A DNA stretch of 34,800 bases from Polyangiaceae bacterium (lineage in GTDB: Bacteria > Myxococcota_A > Polyangia > Polyangiales > Polyangiaceae). The translations under genes and the position numbers were made by a program. The notes below the pieces were generated by a model that saw only the letters and a list, made by a program, of their open reading frames with translations, did no database searches and was not told the DNA's origin. Location of the stretch: NCBI GenBank assembly GCA_025937895.1, contig JAICQL010000065.1, positions 1 to 34,800 on the forward strand. Direction: 5' to 3'. Shown piece by piece: positions 7,447-17,600 of the stretch (its first letter is position 1; each line of letters opens with the position of its first letter).

Positions 7447-7884
7447 ACGCGCCGGAGGGGTCCAGCCCGATGGACGTCGCAAGCGCTACCGGGCGCGCCT
7501 GGTGATGACTCCCTCAGCGCTCCAGCTGGGATGAGGCTGGCAGGATGTCCCCCGCTGGCGGCGCCGCTGAGGCGCGGCCAGCGCGGGGGGCTTTCAGCCC
7601 TCTGCCAGGGCGGGCACGGAGGAGTTTCCGCAGAGCTCTCGCGCCTGTAAACGGCCGCTGGCGGGTAAACGATAAGCGCAGAGTTGCGTGCTACTGGCAC
7701 GCTGCGCAGCTCTGTGCGCAGTCACCCACGCGCCGTCGGCGGCACGTCACCTGCGGCGCCTCTTACTCGCTCCGCGCAACCCGGTCCCGTGCGACCCGCG
7801 GGCAGAGCGCCCGTCGACTGTTTGGGAGCAGCCACACCGCTCGAGCCACCGCGGCGTCGCGTCTGCCTCCCGGAAGAGCGTGCC
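7447..7884. other. 438-base intergenic region with two hairpins
   Basis: No convincing gene was found between the small protein and the large membrane protein. The region holds two strong inverted repeats near 7549-7611. Downstream of them is unremarkable GC-rich sequence with scattered A/T-containing stretches around 7649-7680 that could hold a promoter for the membrane-protein gene. No promoter match is clear enough to assign. Confidence 0.6.
7549..7590 (+). terminator. Strong hairpin downstream of the small protein
   Basis: CCCCCGCTGGC pairs with GCCAGC-gc-GGGGG, leaving a 2-base bulge and an inner GC-rich loop, and is followed by CTTTC. A second short hairpin, GCCCT-ctgcc-AGGGC, sits at 7597-7611. 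About 100 bases after the small gene, this is a reasonable transcription stop, although without a proper T tract. Confidence 0.45.
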
Positions 7885-10800
7885 ATGAACTTGCTTACGT
7901 TGACTCTGTGCTCCGTCGCCGGCGCCCTGGTCGTGCGACTGGTTGCCTTGCGCCGCCTGCAGCTGGCGGCGCGCCTGTCCCCCTCACCGCACTCGATTCC
8001 CCGGGTAGCGCTGCTCTCGGCTCTGGGGGCCTTGGCTACCATTTTCACGCTTGCCGCAGTCTCCGCGGGGCTGACCTGGCTCTTTCTCTTCGTGCTCACG
8101 AGCACGAACGTGGCCTCCGCCGAGCGAATTGCATCAGCCATCGAAACGCTTCGTGGTCTTCAAGAGTGGGCCGCCGCGGGCAGCCGACCCGTCGCCCTCC
8201 TGGTCTTGGCGGGGCTGCTCTCGATGCTGGTGGTGGTCGCGCATCGAGCGGGCAAGCGCCGCATCGAGGGCGTGTTCCGGCAGCGCTTTGCCGAAGAATC
8301 GAGGCGCCTGGATGAGGCCTTCCAGCGCGGCGAGTGGGAGCCGTTACCGAATACCCCCGAGCTCGACCAGCTCGATCACCACATCGGGGGTGCCCGGCAA
8401 GCGATTGCGGCGGCCCCTCCTGACCAGGACCTCTCTGCTGCCGTGGGACAGCTGCAGAGGCTCTACGCGCTGCGCTATGCGCTCGACCGGGCGCGGCGCA
8501 TCGATCTGCAGGTGGATCCGGACGAGATCGCAGCACCGCCGCCGCGTACCCGAGGGCAGCAAGTCGCGCGGTTCTTCGTGTCCGAGGGTCTCGCGCGGTC
8601 GCTCGTCGGCGGCCGGCGCCTGGCATTCCTGGTCACATTTCTGCTGCTCGTGCCTTCGTTGGTGACCGTGCAGCTGGCGAGCGCCGCAGGCGGCCTCGAT
8701 CTGCAGCTCGTGCAGCTGCAAGACTTGCAGGTAGCGGCTTCCGCTGCCGAGGCGCGCGAGGCGTGGGAGAACGCGAAGGAGCGCGGTGCAGCGAGCCCCG
8801 CCGCCGAGTCTGCCATCACTGATGATGAGGCGCTCGATGCGCTGTCGAGTCAATTCGAGTTGTCGTACGTGGAAGGCGCCAGCTTCTCGGCGCCGCTGGT
8901 GGCCACTGGAGGATTGCGGGTCCATGCGATCCGTTCGGCGATCCTGGAGAACGCTGCGGCTGCCGCGCCGGGGCGGGTCACGTTACAACAAATCGCTCCC
9001 GGCAATGAGGTAGCCGGCCTGCATGAGGTGGCGGCTTCCCACTTGGCGGAGGAGCATGCAAACCCCAGAGGTCCTCGTACCGCCGTGGGGCGCGCTGCGC
9101 GCGAACGGTTGGCGCAGCTCCGAGTCGAGCAACCGGGACTCTGGACGCAGATCAAGTCCAGCGCCCTACCCGATCGTGCCGCGTTTCAGCGGGTGGCGAG
9201 CATCGATGATCTGGGACGGTTCATCGTGGGCGAGGTGGCCGGCGTCGCCATGGCGGATGCGGTGGACTCGACAACGCCACTCGGAGCCGTCGCAGAGGAG
9301 CTACGCGCCAAGGCGTCCCCGGATGCTCTGAAGCGCGATTATGGGATTCGGATCGAGCGCTACATGACGTCGCTCGCCGGCGGAGACAGCCTGGCGCAGG
9401 CGGGGAGCGTGGCGGCGATGCACGATCCCGTGCGGCCAACATTCCAGGAAAACCCCTTCGGAGATCTGCTCGCGCAGGTCCGGACCGACGATGTCGCGAC
9501 GTATCTGACCGATCACCCCCCGAGTCTGCAGCCCGCCAATGACGTCGCCGGCCGGCGCCAGGCGGCCGCCACCTACGAGGCGCTGTACGCCCAGCGCGTA
9601 TCTCACGATCTGAACGACACCGCGGAGTTCTTGCTCAGCTTCGAAGATGTGTTTCCCAGTCACGCTACGCCCCAGAACACCGTTCACGAGGAGTTGCTGA
9701 ACCGGGTGTCCAGCGATCGACGAGCTCCGGAGCTGTATGTTCCAGACAAGTCGACAATGGGCGACCCCCCGGGACCCACTCCCGGCGTGGGCGGCCCCAT
9801 CGGGAACCCACCGGTCTCGCCTCCGGGTGGCGGAGGTGTTCTCGGTGCTGACTCACACCATCGGGGTCGGCCAAACACCGTAAAGCCACCGCCGTCCACG
9901 AGCTCGCGCGCGGCATTTGCGCGCGCGCGAAGCTTTTCGGGCCTGCGAGGCTTCGCCCGGATTGGCGGGGTGCTCATCGGCAGGACAGCGGAGACGGGGG
10001 CAACGGTCGAGCTCACGGGCTTCAGCTGGACCCGGGACGATGCCGGCATCACGCTGCGGCTCACTGCACCCACGGGGAGAGTGATCGAGAGGGGCCCATT
10101 TCATCCCAGCATCGTCCATCAGGCGCTGACCTACGCCACGGATGCACGACCCGTGACGGTGACGATGATCACGGCCGCGCCGCTCCTCGATCTGCAGATT
10201 CTGCTTCATCCGGCGTTGATCGACACACCGCTGGGATGCCTGGCGGCTCGTCTAGACAGCTTCGTCGATGAAGCTTCCTCTCCCGACTTGGGCTCATCCC
10301 GATTGCACCGTGAGCGCACCAAGGCGCTGGAGCTGGTGAGCGACTATGAGCGCTTGTATCGCCATGCACAGTGGCTTCGTCTCGGTGCGATATCTGCACG
10401 CCTCAGCCCGGTCATTCGCCATCAACTGAACCAGCCGCCCCCTGACGGTGTTGCTCTCGAGCGGATCCTCAGCAGCACGCAGCAGGCGCTGCTGCGCAAC
10501 ACGTCGGACCGACCATTACCTTACGCCTCCGCCGGGCGAATGGCAGACCGCCTGGAGCTCCCGTTCAGGAGCAAGCACGAATTTTACGATTCGGCGCTGA
10601 TCAACACCATCCTGGCGTGCAGCAGTGAGGCCACCCTGCCGGGCTTCGACTCCTGCATCGAGCGCTCCAGCGCGGCGCACCAGGCGCAGACCCTGGGATG
10701 GCTCTATCCGCCACCGAGCTTTCAGCTCTGGAGTGGCGTGCGTGAGCGCGCGCACGACTTGGACCCGGAGCTTCGCTTCCTGGCTCCGCCCACGCTCACC

Positions 10801-11475
10801 GGTCCCAACTCCACGCCCTTCGAGTTCATGCTCCAGCTGGCCTTTACCTCGCCGCCACTCTTTGGAAAGGAGAGTGAACCGGGCGATCCCTGGGAGTTTC
10901 CGGCGCTGAAGGAGCTGATTCATACGAGCGCGTATGCCTATGCATCCGAGGGCCGTGGCAAAGAGGAGCGGCGGCGCACTCTGCTCCGGATGGCGGAGTT
11001 CACCGTGTTGCAGAGGTTCTTCCGGGCAGCGCTCGAGGAGCGCTTCGGTCCTGGCTTTCCGCTGGAGGGGCTGGCTCGGCTGTCACGCGAGACGGCGTCG
11101 TCGGTCAAGACGAGCCGCACACGCCGCTGGCTCGCAAAACCGGGCCATGCGCAGCTGCAACTCCTCCAGCTCCTGAAGGCCGTCGCACCTTCCCTGGAGC
11201 GCGGGACGTCGAGCTCCGAAACTGTCATCGCAGCCGGCGCGCGACGATGCGGCGCCGAGCTCTCGCGCGCGCTTCGTGCGGCGGGTACATTATCGGAGCA
11301 GGCAGCCGCGTGGCCGCAGTCGTGCGAAGAGCTGGCCAACCTGCGCGGCCCCGAACGCACCCTCTCCGGGGCAGTCACCGAGGCGGTCAACGATACTAGG
11401 GTGGCCATACGCTTGCGCACCGACCTCGGGATCGCCCAGGACGAAAGCGCCAGCGACACCTGCCCAGAGCTGTGA
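7885..11475 (+). CDS. Large four-TM membrane protein of unknown family
   Basis: A 1196-residue protein I do not recognise. ATG 7885 follows GGAAGAG by 6 bases; the open frame extends back to 7684 without signals. Hydrophobic segments lie at about residues 2-22, 41-72, 102-120 and 245-265, separated by a charged, helical region (about 121-244). After the last segment comes a long helical part rich in Ala, Glu and Arg. A Gly/Pro linker follows (about 620-680: GDPPGPTPGVGGPIGNPP), then a beta-rich domain (about 690-800: GATVELTGFSWTRDDAGITL, ALTYATDARPVTVTMI) and a helical C-terminal half. No catalytic motif was found. It converges with the STAND ATPase gene, with 10 bases between stop codons. 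Possible roles are a membrane sensor, scaffold or effector; all are inference. Confidence 0.8.
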   Translation: MNLLTLTLCSVAGALVVRLVALRRLQLAARLSPSPHSIPRVALLSALGALATIFTLAAVSAGLTWLFLFVLTSTNVASAERIASAIETLRGLQEWAAAGSRPVALLVLAGLLSMLVVVAHRAGKRRIEGVFRQRFAEESRRLDEAFQRGEWEPLPNTPELDQLDHHIGGARQAIAAAPPDQDLSAAVGQLQRLYALRYALDRARRIDLQVDPDEIAAPPPRTRGQQVARFFVSEGLARSLVGGRRLAFLVTFLLLVPSLVTVQLASAAGGLDLQLVQLQDLQVAASAAEAREAWENAKERGAASPAAESAITDDEALDALSSQFELSYVEGASFSAPLVATGGLRVHAIRSAILENAAAAAPGRVTLQQIAPGNEVAGLHEVAASHLAEEHANPRGPRTAVGRAARERLAQLRVEQPGLWTQIKSSALPDRAAFQRVASIDDLGRFIVGEVAGVAMADAVDSTTPLGAVAEELRAKASPDALKRDYGIRIERYMTSLAGGDSLAQAGSVAAMHDPVRPTFQENPFGDLLAQVRTDDVATYLTDHPPSLQPANDVAGRRQAAATYEALYAQRVSHDLNDTAEFLLSFEDVFPSHATPQNTVHEELLNRVSSDRRAPELYVPDKSTMGDPPGPTPGVGGPIGNPPVSPPGGGGVLGADSHHRGRPNTVKPPPSTSSRAAFARARSFSGLRGFARIGGVLIGRTAETGATVELTGFSWTRDDAGITLRLTAPTGRVIERGPFHPSIVHQALTYATDARPVTVTMITAAPLLDLQILLHPALIDTPLGCLAARLDSFVDEASSPDLGSSRLHRERTKALELVSDYERLYRHAQWLRLGAISARLSPVIRHQLNQPPPDGVALERILSSTQQALLRNTSDRPLPYASAGRMADRLELPFRSKHEFYDSALINTILACSSEATLPGFDSCIERSSAAHQAQTLGWLYPPPSFQLWSGVRERAHDLDPELRFLAPPTLTGPNSTPFEFMLQLAFTSPPLFGKESEPGDPWEFPALKELIHTSAYAYASEGRGKEERRRTLLRMAEFTVLQRFFRAALEERFGPGFPLEGLARLSRETASSVKTSRTRRWLAKPGHAQLQLLQLLKAVAPSLERGTSSSETVIAAGARRCGAELSRALRAAGTLSEQAAAWPQSCEELANLRGPERTLSGAVTEAVNDTRVAIRLRTDLGIAQDESASDTCPEL

Positions 11476-11488
11476 GCCCGAGGGCTCA
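11473..11488. terminator. 16-bp palindrome made of two convergent stop codons
   Basis: TGAGCCCGAGGGCTCA has perfect 7-base arms around GA. Its left TGA is the stop codon of the membrane protein and its right end, read on the minus strand, is the TGA of the STAND ATPase. It could act as a compact bidirectional hairpin terminator, extended by an overlapping CTCAG/CTGAG repeat. Confidence 0.5.
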
Positions 11489-14299
11489 GCGGCTGAGCGC
11501 CGACAAAGGCAAGCTCATCGACTCCAGGCCATGCGCGGCGCTCAGTTTCTGGACCAGCCCCTCGCAGCGTTCGGCTCCGGCAATATCGCCGATGTTGCGG
11601 TAGAGGCCGGCTCGTGCAAGCTGCGCCCGACATTGGCCCAGGAGGTCACCTCGCCGCTCGCACTCAGCACCGATGTCGGTCAGCACTTCGAAGGCACGGT
11701 CGTAGTCGCCCTGCTCCTGCAGCAGCCAGGCCGACTCAATCGCGATGGCGAGCAAGGCCTGCCGTCTCCCGAGGAGCCGGGATAGCCTCTCGGCTTCTTC
11801 CAGGCAGTCACTCGACCTTTTCGTGGACCCGAGCTTGCGCAGCAACGCGCCCTTCAGGGCGAGGGCGCCCGCCAGCGTGCCCAGCTGATTGCAGGCGCGA
11901 GCGTGTCCGACGATGCCATCGACGATCCCCAGCGACTGTTTCGGGTCGGCCAGGGTACTATGAGCTCGCTCGCGGTGCAGTCGAGCGACCGCCTCCCCAG
12001 CGACGTCGTGATTTGCCTTGCGCAGCGCAATCTCCTGCTCGTGGAGTTGGAAAGCCCTCTCGACGTCTCGAGCCGCTCCACGCTCCCAGAGGAGCTCCCC
12101 CAGCGCCGCGTACAGCTCAGCGGAGGCGTCGCCACGGCTCTGGAGCAGTGCATCCTCCAGGACCTGGATCGGATGATTCAGCAGCCCCAACCCTCGCTCC
12201 GACAACGCCTGCCGGACCAGGCAAGCCAGCGCACGTGCCGGCTCCACATCGGCGAAGCGAGCTGCCAGCTTCGAGAAGAGCTCGCAGGCAGGGTGAAACT
12301 TCTCGAGGGCGAGCAGAAGCTCCGCGATCGCCAGGACGACCTCCGGCTGGTGGCCAGCACGGTGAGACACCTCTCGGTACGTGGCGTCTGCTCTCGCGGT
12401 GCCGAGCCTCTCCAGCCAGCTCCAGGCTGCAATGACCTCGCTGGACAGCAGAGGCCAGGCCGCACGGATGAGCTCGGGATCGGACAGTAGCTGGACGAGC
12501 AATGGTGCGTCCTGCAGCCGGCGGCACTGAAAGAGGGCTTCCTCCGCCTTGCGCAAGCTAGCGGGCTGACGCAGCTGGAGCGACAGGATTTCCTGTCGAG
12601 TGCGCCGCTCCACATCGGGCCCTGCGAGGTAGCGTGTTTGCGCGACACCACGAAGCTCACGGTTGGCGAACATGAGGTACCCGGCCGAATCGCGGATCAT
12701 GGGGCCGAAAGCGTCACGCAGCCGGGTGAGGTCGAGCGCCGACATGGGCTGGTGCGTGCCGGCCAGCTCTCGCAGCTCCGACTCCGGCAGTCCGTGGCGC
12801 GCCATGACGAGGAGCGCGAGCGCCTTCGACAGCTGTTGGCGGCTCATCTCGCTCTCCAGCCGGTCGAGCCTCCTTTCCATCAACGCCTCCAGGGACGGAA
12901 GCGCGACGTATTCGTCGATCTGCTCATCGAGGCTGTCGAATCGACCGAGCACCTGGAGCTCATCGATCACCGTCACGAGACGTTGCGGACTGCCTGGGCG
13001 TCCGCCGGCAAGGAGGGCCTGCTCCTGCTCTGTGCTCAGGGCCTTTCCCCCGGCGTCGAGTCGGGCTCTGAGCACCTCGCGCAGCTCCGCTTTGGTGGGG
13101 AATGGAAGCTCACGGATACGCCAGCCGCGGGCCCGCAGTACATCGACCGTCGTGCTCGTGCTGCACGATGCAAGAGCACTCACCCCCTTGGGGAAGACCT
13201 CCGGAAGCCAGCCCAGCGCAGGGCCGGGAGCCGCAATGAGATCCACGTCGTCGAGGACCAGGACGACGGGTTGTTTCGCAGCAAGTTCGGCAAGCAGGCT
13301 CAGCGCCGTCTCGCGCATCCACAGATGGTCCTGGAGCGCCGTTGGCTCGAGCTCGCGCCCCTGAGCCAGGTCGAAGGCCAGCCTTCCCCAGAGACCCGTC
13401 ACCGTGAGCGCACGAGGACTGGCAGAAGGGAAATGCACCATCACCCGCCGTGCCGCACGGGGAGCTGCTCTGCCCAGGAGCGCGCCGAAGCCCCGCCGGG
13501 GGACATGCGCCCGCGCGCGACCCGCCCAGGCCGCCAACGTGGAGGATTTGCCACCACCCGTCTGCCCGGTGAGGAGCGTTGGGCCTCGCGCCACATCGCG
13601 ATCCAGCGCCTCGAGGATGTCTCCGAAAGCAACGTGGTCATGGCAGAGCGCTCGTTCGATGCTCTCCTGAAGGAGCTGATCCTGGGCAAGGATGGAGCTT
13701 GGCAGTGCCGGCCCCCGCTCATCGAGGAGAGTGACCAGATCACGCCGGGCGAAATCCGCAAGCTCGCTCGCCTCCCAGTAGTTGCGCGGACTTCTCGGCA
13801 AACGCAGATCGTAGCCATGGAAGCGGCGGCGCAGTTCGTTCGAGTCGATGGCCGCTCTGGAGCGCACATAGAAAAGCGCGCCCTGCTGCTCGGAGTGGTG
13901 ATGGAGCCAGCACAGCACTTCGAGCTCCGTGGCGCTGGCCCCCCGATAGCTCGTGAGCCACGGTTCGGCATCATCGGGCAACTCCGACGCAGAAGGCAGC
14001 CAGCCCCGTCGCTCACCGAGCAGGGCGATGAGCACATCCGAGCGTCGTGCTTCTCGCAGACAGCGCGACATCGTCTTGCCGTCGCGCCCCTCCTCCTCGG
14101 TCACGCCCCAGCGAAGGTCCACATCCTCGAACAGCAAGCCTCGCGAGGCACACTCGCGACGCAGGCCGGGAAAGACCTCACGAGCAAACAGGTCACGCTC
14201 CCGCGCCATGTCCTCGAACGTCGAAGACACGAACACTCTGATGACCCCCGGCCGCGCCCCCGTGCCAGTCACAAACCAGTAAGCCTCCTGGACTGACAC
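11486..14299 (-). CDS. DUF4062-STAND (NACHT-like) ATPase with TPR region
   Basis: A 937-residue multidomain signalling protein. Residues about 18-130 form a DUF4062 domain: VIRVFVSSTFEDMARERD, then VDLRWGVTEEE, as also found in eukaryotic NPHP3/TEP1/NWD1-type proteins. A P-loop NTPase of STAND type follows, with Walker A GQTGGGKS (245-252), Walker B VLVLDD (346-351) and a sensor-like ALASCSTST. A helical winged-helix-like stretch comes next, and from about 640 to the end there are alpha-helical TPR-like repeats. STAND proteins are usually ligand-triggered switches that oligomerise; bacterial members often act in anti-phage defence, with the repeats sensing and the N-terminal domain acting as effector or adaptor. 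The start is GTG 14299 with a weak GAGAG; a second in-frame GTG lies nine codons in. The trigger and output are unknown. Confidence 0.85.
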   Translation of the reverse strand: MSVQEAYWFVTGTGARPGVIRVFVSSTFEDMARERDLFAREVFPGLRRECASRGLLFEDVDLRWGVTEEEGRDGKTMSRCLREARRSDVLIALLGERRGWLPSASELPDDAEPWLTSYRGASATELEVLCWLHHHSEQQGALFYVRSRAAIDSNELRRRFHGYDLRLPRSPRNYWEASELADFARRDLVTLLDERGPALPSSILAQDQLLQESIERALCHDHVAFGDILEALDRDVARGPTLLTGQTGGGKSSTLAAWAGRARAHVPRRGFGALLGRAAPRAARRVMVHFPSASPRALTVTGLWGRLAFDLAQGRELEPTALQDHLWMRETALSLLAELAAKQPVVLVLDDVDLIAAPGPALGWLPEVFPKGVSALASCSTSTTVDVLRARGWRIRELPFPTKAELREVLRARLDAGGKALSTEQEQALLAGGRPGSPQRLVTVIDELQVLGRFDSLDEQIDEYVALPSLEALMERRLDRLESEMSRQQLSKALALLVMARHGLPESELRELAGTHQPMSALDLTRLRDAFGPMIRDSAGYLMFANRELRGVAQTRYLAGPDVERRTRQEILSLQLRQPASLRKAEEALFQCRRLQDAPLLVQLLSDPELIRAAWPLLSSEVIAAWSWLERLGTARADATYREVSHRAGHQPEVVLAIAELLLALEKFHPACELFSKLAARFADVEPARALACLVRQALSERGLGLLNHPIQVLEDALLQSRGDASAELYAALGELLWERGAARDVERAFQLHEQEIALRKANHDVAGEAVARLHRERAHSTLADPKQSLGIVDGIVGHARACNQLGTLAGALALKGALLRKLGSTKRSSDCLEEAERLSRLLGRRQALLAIAIESAWLLQEQGDYDRAFEVLTDIGAECERRGDLLGQCRAQLARAGLYRNIGDIAGAERCEGLVQKLSAAHGLESMSLPLSALSR

Positions 14300-14351
14300 A
14301 GGTTAGCTCTCGTGCGCGATGGCGGCCACCGCTCCCTGACAACGCCTGGCT

Positions 14352-14384
14352 GCGGCCCGCCGTCGAAGAGCGACGCCGGGCCGC
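14352..14384. terminator. Two-tier hairpin downstream of the HIT-helicase gene
   Basis: Outer arms GCGGCCCG/CGGGCCGC (8 bp, perfect), one C-C mismatch, inner arms CGTCG/CGACG, loop AAGAG. It lies about 245 bases past the helicase stop and 53 bases before the STAND start. No T tract follows on the minus strand, so it could equally be a leader structure of the STAND mRNA. Confidence 0.4.
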
Positions 14385-14430
14385 GGTTTCGCGCCGGCCT
14401 GGCTCAGGGCATGACCGCAGGGCCCGGAGA

Positions 14431-14466
14431 GGCGACCCGTGCAAGGATGGCGACCCGTGCAAGGAT
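14431..14466. repeat. Tandem duplication of an 18-base unit
   Basis: Two perfect adjacent copies of GGCGACCCGTGCAAGGAT lie at 14431-14448 and 14449-14466, in non-coding sequence upstream of the STAND ATPase. Its role is unknown; it could be a duplicated regulator site or replication slippage. Confidence 0.75.
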
Positions 14467-14627
14467 ACGGCGTTGCTGATGATCCGCCCCGTGCAGCAGC
14501 CATCCGTCCCGCCCGGTCTGGAGGCAGGGGTTCTTTCTGCCAGGAGACTTCACCAACGTTCGTGGACTCTGTCTATTTGGCTATTGATGCCGCGTGGCGG
14601 GACAGGCTTCGCGCGGGGGCCCTCTCG

Positions 14628-17600
14628 TCAGCCTGACCCTCTAACGAGCAAGATCGCCCACCCGGTATCAATCCAGCGCGTCGATCCCTTGGGCGTCCCG
14701 TCCAGGTACCGCAGCCGATTCACCCTGGCCTCATCCAGCAGACCGCCGTTCGCAGCAACATCATCGGCAGCAAGCAGCACCCACGCTACATCCGTGGCGC
14801 TCACCGTGCGGGCGGCAAAGCCGTCATCACCGCCGTCGATGCGCACGCCAGACGCAGTGCGCGCCACGAGGCGGCAGCGCTTCGCCCCGTGCTGGAGCCA
14901 CCCGCCAGGCCCAACCTGCTGGAACAGAGTGTCCAATTGCTCATCAGCGCGCTTCTTCGCCAGGGCAGGCAAGCGTCGCGAGCAATCGCGGCCGCTGCCC
15001 AGTGCGCGCCAGGTGGCAAAGTCGAGCTCCGGCACGTGCCACTGGCTCTCGTCTTCGAGCCAGTGAGCAACGCCGCAATATCTCCAGTCGTCACCCGCCG
15101 TTGCCCTCGCCAGCACGAACGCGGTCTCGCCTGGCCGCCTATCGTCGATCCTCGCTCGTAGACGGTCGGGTGCAGTAAACGAGTCGCGAGCGTCGACGAG
15201 CAGGAACAAGTGGCCTTCCCTGCGTCCGCTGCTCTCGAGCCGCAGTTGCGGCGAGAGCCCAAAAGCCGCAGCAATGCCGTCGGGCGTCAGGCGTTCGCCG
15301 ATCGGCGGCGCCAGCGTCTCCGGTGCGATCGTGGCAACGAGCCGCGCGATGACGGTCATCTCCGCGCTCGCCGGAAACGATGGACCGTCGGGGTTGTCGG
15401 AGCGGAGCCACCAGCTGTCATCGCGGCGGATGAGGCGTTTGATCTGGTACGCAACGTCGCGCTGGGCGTCGGGGAGCTCGACGAGCACGACCTGTCCCTC
15501 GACGCTGCCGGCGCTGGCTCCACGTGCCCAGCGTAATACCAGCCAGTCGCCGTTCCGGATGGGTGTCTTGCCACCATCCATGGAGGTACCAGCGGCGCGT
15601 ACGGCGAACATGTCGTGGGTGGGCGCTGCGAAGGGCAAGGTAACCGTTTCCGCCTGCTGCTCCGGCGTTCGTCCCTCGGAAGCAGCGCCGGCAGCGGCGC
15701 GCAGGCTGGGATACGCCACCAGCTGGCCGCGGGCGGCAACCACGTTTACCTTGCTCCCCACTGGCTCGATCCACCAGCCATCAGGGGATCGACGGAACTG
15801 GACCTCAAAGCGGCTCCCGGGCTTACCCGCACTGGGCCCAAACCACTCGCGTAGCAAGTCGGGCAGGCGATTGCGATCGGTGCCGGAGGGGCGAGCGACG
15901 TTGACGAACTCCTTGGCGAAGCGAAAGCGCCAGACGGCGCCGTCGGGCAGTCGCACGTCGGTCTCTCCGCTGGGCACCTCGGGCGCGCGCTTGCGGTTGG
16001 GCAGCTTGAGGATGGGGTCGCGTTGATTGCTGATCAAGGTGCAGCGGAAGCTACTTCCAGCCTGCTCCTGCTGGGCACGAGCGCGCTGGCGCTGCAGGAG
16101 ATAGTCGACGAGCTCGCGGGTCATTCGCTGTAGCGCTGCGCTGCTCTCGGGCGAACTGGCGAGGCGGCGCGGCACGAAGCGCTCGGCGTCGATCGTGAAC
16201 CAGCCGCGTTCGCCGACCCAGGGCCGCAGGCCTTGCTCCTGCCAGGTGCTGAGCCACTCCTCGGAGTCTACATCGGGCAGCTCCGTCCAGGTCTTGGCGC
16301 CTCGCCAGAGCTCGGGCGAAGCGGCGAGCAGCTGGCGGGCTTGCCGCGCCAGCTCCCGCACTGGCATGCCTGCAATGAGGGCATCGGCATCGAGCAGGCT
16401 CTCGAGCGCAACGAACGACAGGTACGGTCTCGAACCGTCCTCCAGCTCGTCGAGCCATTCGCTCTGCTCTCGCAGCACGTCGCCTTCCTCCGCCGTCAAG
16501 TCGCCTTCACTCGCAACGAAGGGGAACCAGCCGCCGTGTGCCGTGCGCAGGGTGCTGGGTCGATAGCCCATGCGATACAGCTCGCCCACGGTGGGGCGGC
16601 GGCCGCGGGCATCGCGCAGCTGGCGATAGGCGCGCTCCACCTCGAGCCCACCCGCGGGCAAGAGGGCGCGTAGCAGGTCCTTGACCTCGAGCTCGAGCTC
16701 GACGGAGCAGCCGGCAGGCAGCTCGGGCTGCTCGCCGGACTCGAGGTACGCAGCCAGGGAGCGCTGGGGTGAGACGAGCGAGAAGAGGCGGCGGAGGCGG
16801 TCGAGGAACAGGCGGTGGTTGCCGACGAAGTCGATGACGGTGAGCTGGCGCTTGCCCTCGTGGCGGCGCAGGCCGCGGCCGAGCTGCTGGAGGAAGACGA
16901 CGGGGGACTCGGTGGGGCGCAGCATGACCACGCGATCGACCTGGGGGATGTCGATGCCTTCGTTGAACAGGTCGACGACGCACAGGGCGTCGAGCTCGCC
17001 GCTCGCCAGCGCCTGGATGCTCTTGGTGCGATCGCCTGAGCCGGCGGCCGCGAACACGGCGGCGACTCGCACTCCGCGCTCGGCGAGCCAGCTCGCGGCA
17101 AAGCGGGCGTGCTCGATGGAGCAGCAGAACACGAGGGTGCAGCTGGCGGGGTGCTCTTGCCAGGCGCGCCAGAGGCGCTCCATCCGGTGCTGGGTCTGCA
17201 CGGCGGCGGCCAGTGCTGCAGGCTCGAAGCGGCGGTTGCGCCAGGGCAGCTGCTCGTAGTCGATGTCGTCGCGCACGCCGTGGTACGCAAAGGGCACGAG
17301 GCGGCCGCCAGCGATGCCGTGGCCCAGGTCGGCGCGGTACGCGACGAAGTCGTCAAACAGCCCCAGGATGTCGCCCTCGTCGGCGCGGTCCGGGGTCGCG
17401 GTGAGGCCAAGCAGGAAGCGGGGCGCGAGGCGCGCGAGCACGCGGCGATACGTGGGCGCATCGGCGTGGTGGACCTCGTCGACGATGACGTAGTCGAAGC
17501 CCTGTGCGGCGATGCGGTCCAGGTGCTCGGCTCGCTGGAGCTTCTGCACGGAGGCAACGACCACGCTGGCCTCGGGTTGCATCAGCCCACCCGCGCACCA

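Larger units (their letters stand above)
14300..14627. other. 328-base gap between HIT-helicase and STAND genes
   Basis: No gene was found. It contains a long hairpin (14352-14384) and an 18-bp tandem duplication (14431-14466). The size of the gap suggests that the STAND gene has its own promoter rather than being strictly co-transcribed with the helicase gene upstream. No -10/-35 pair is clear. Confidence 0.6.

Noticed and set aside
7549..7611. Possible structured ncRNA or riboswitch
   Set aside because: Two simple GC-rich hairpins after a gene end are better explained as a transcription stop; no known riboswitch core was recognised.
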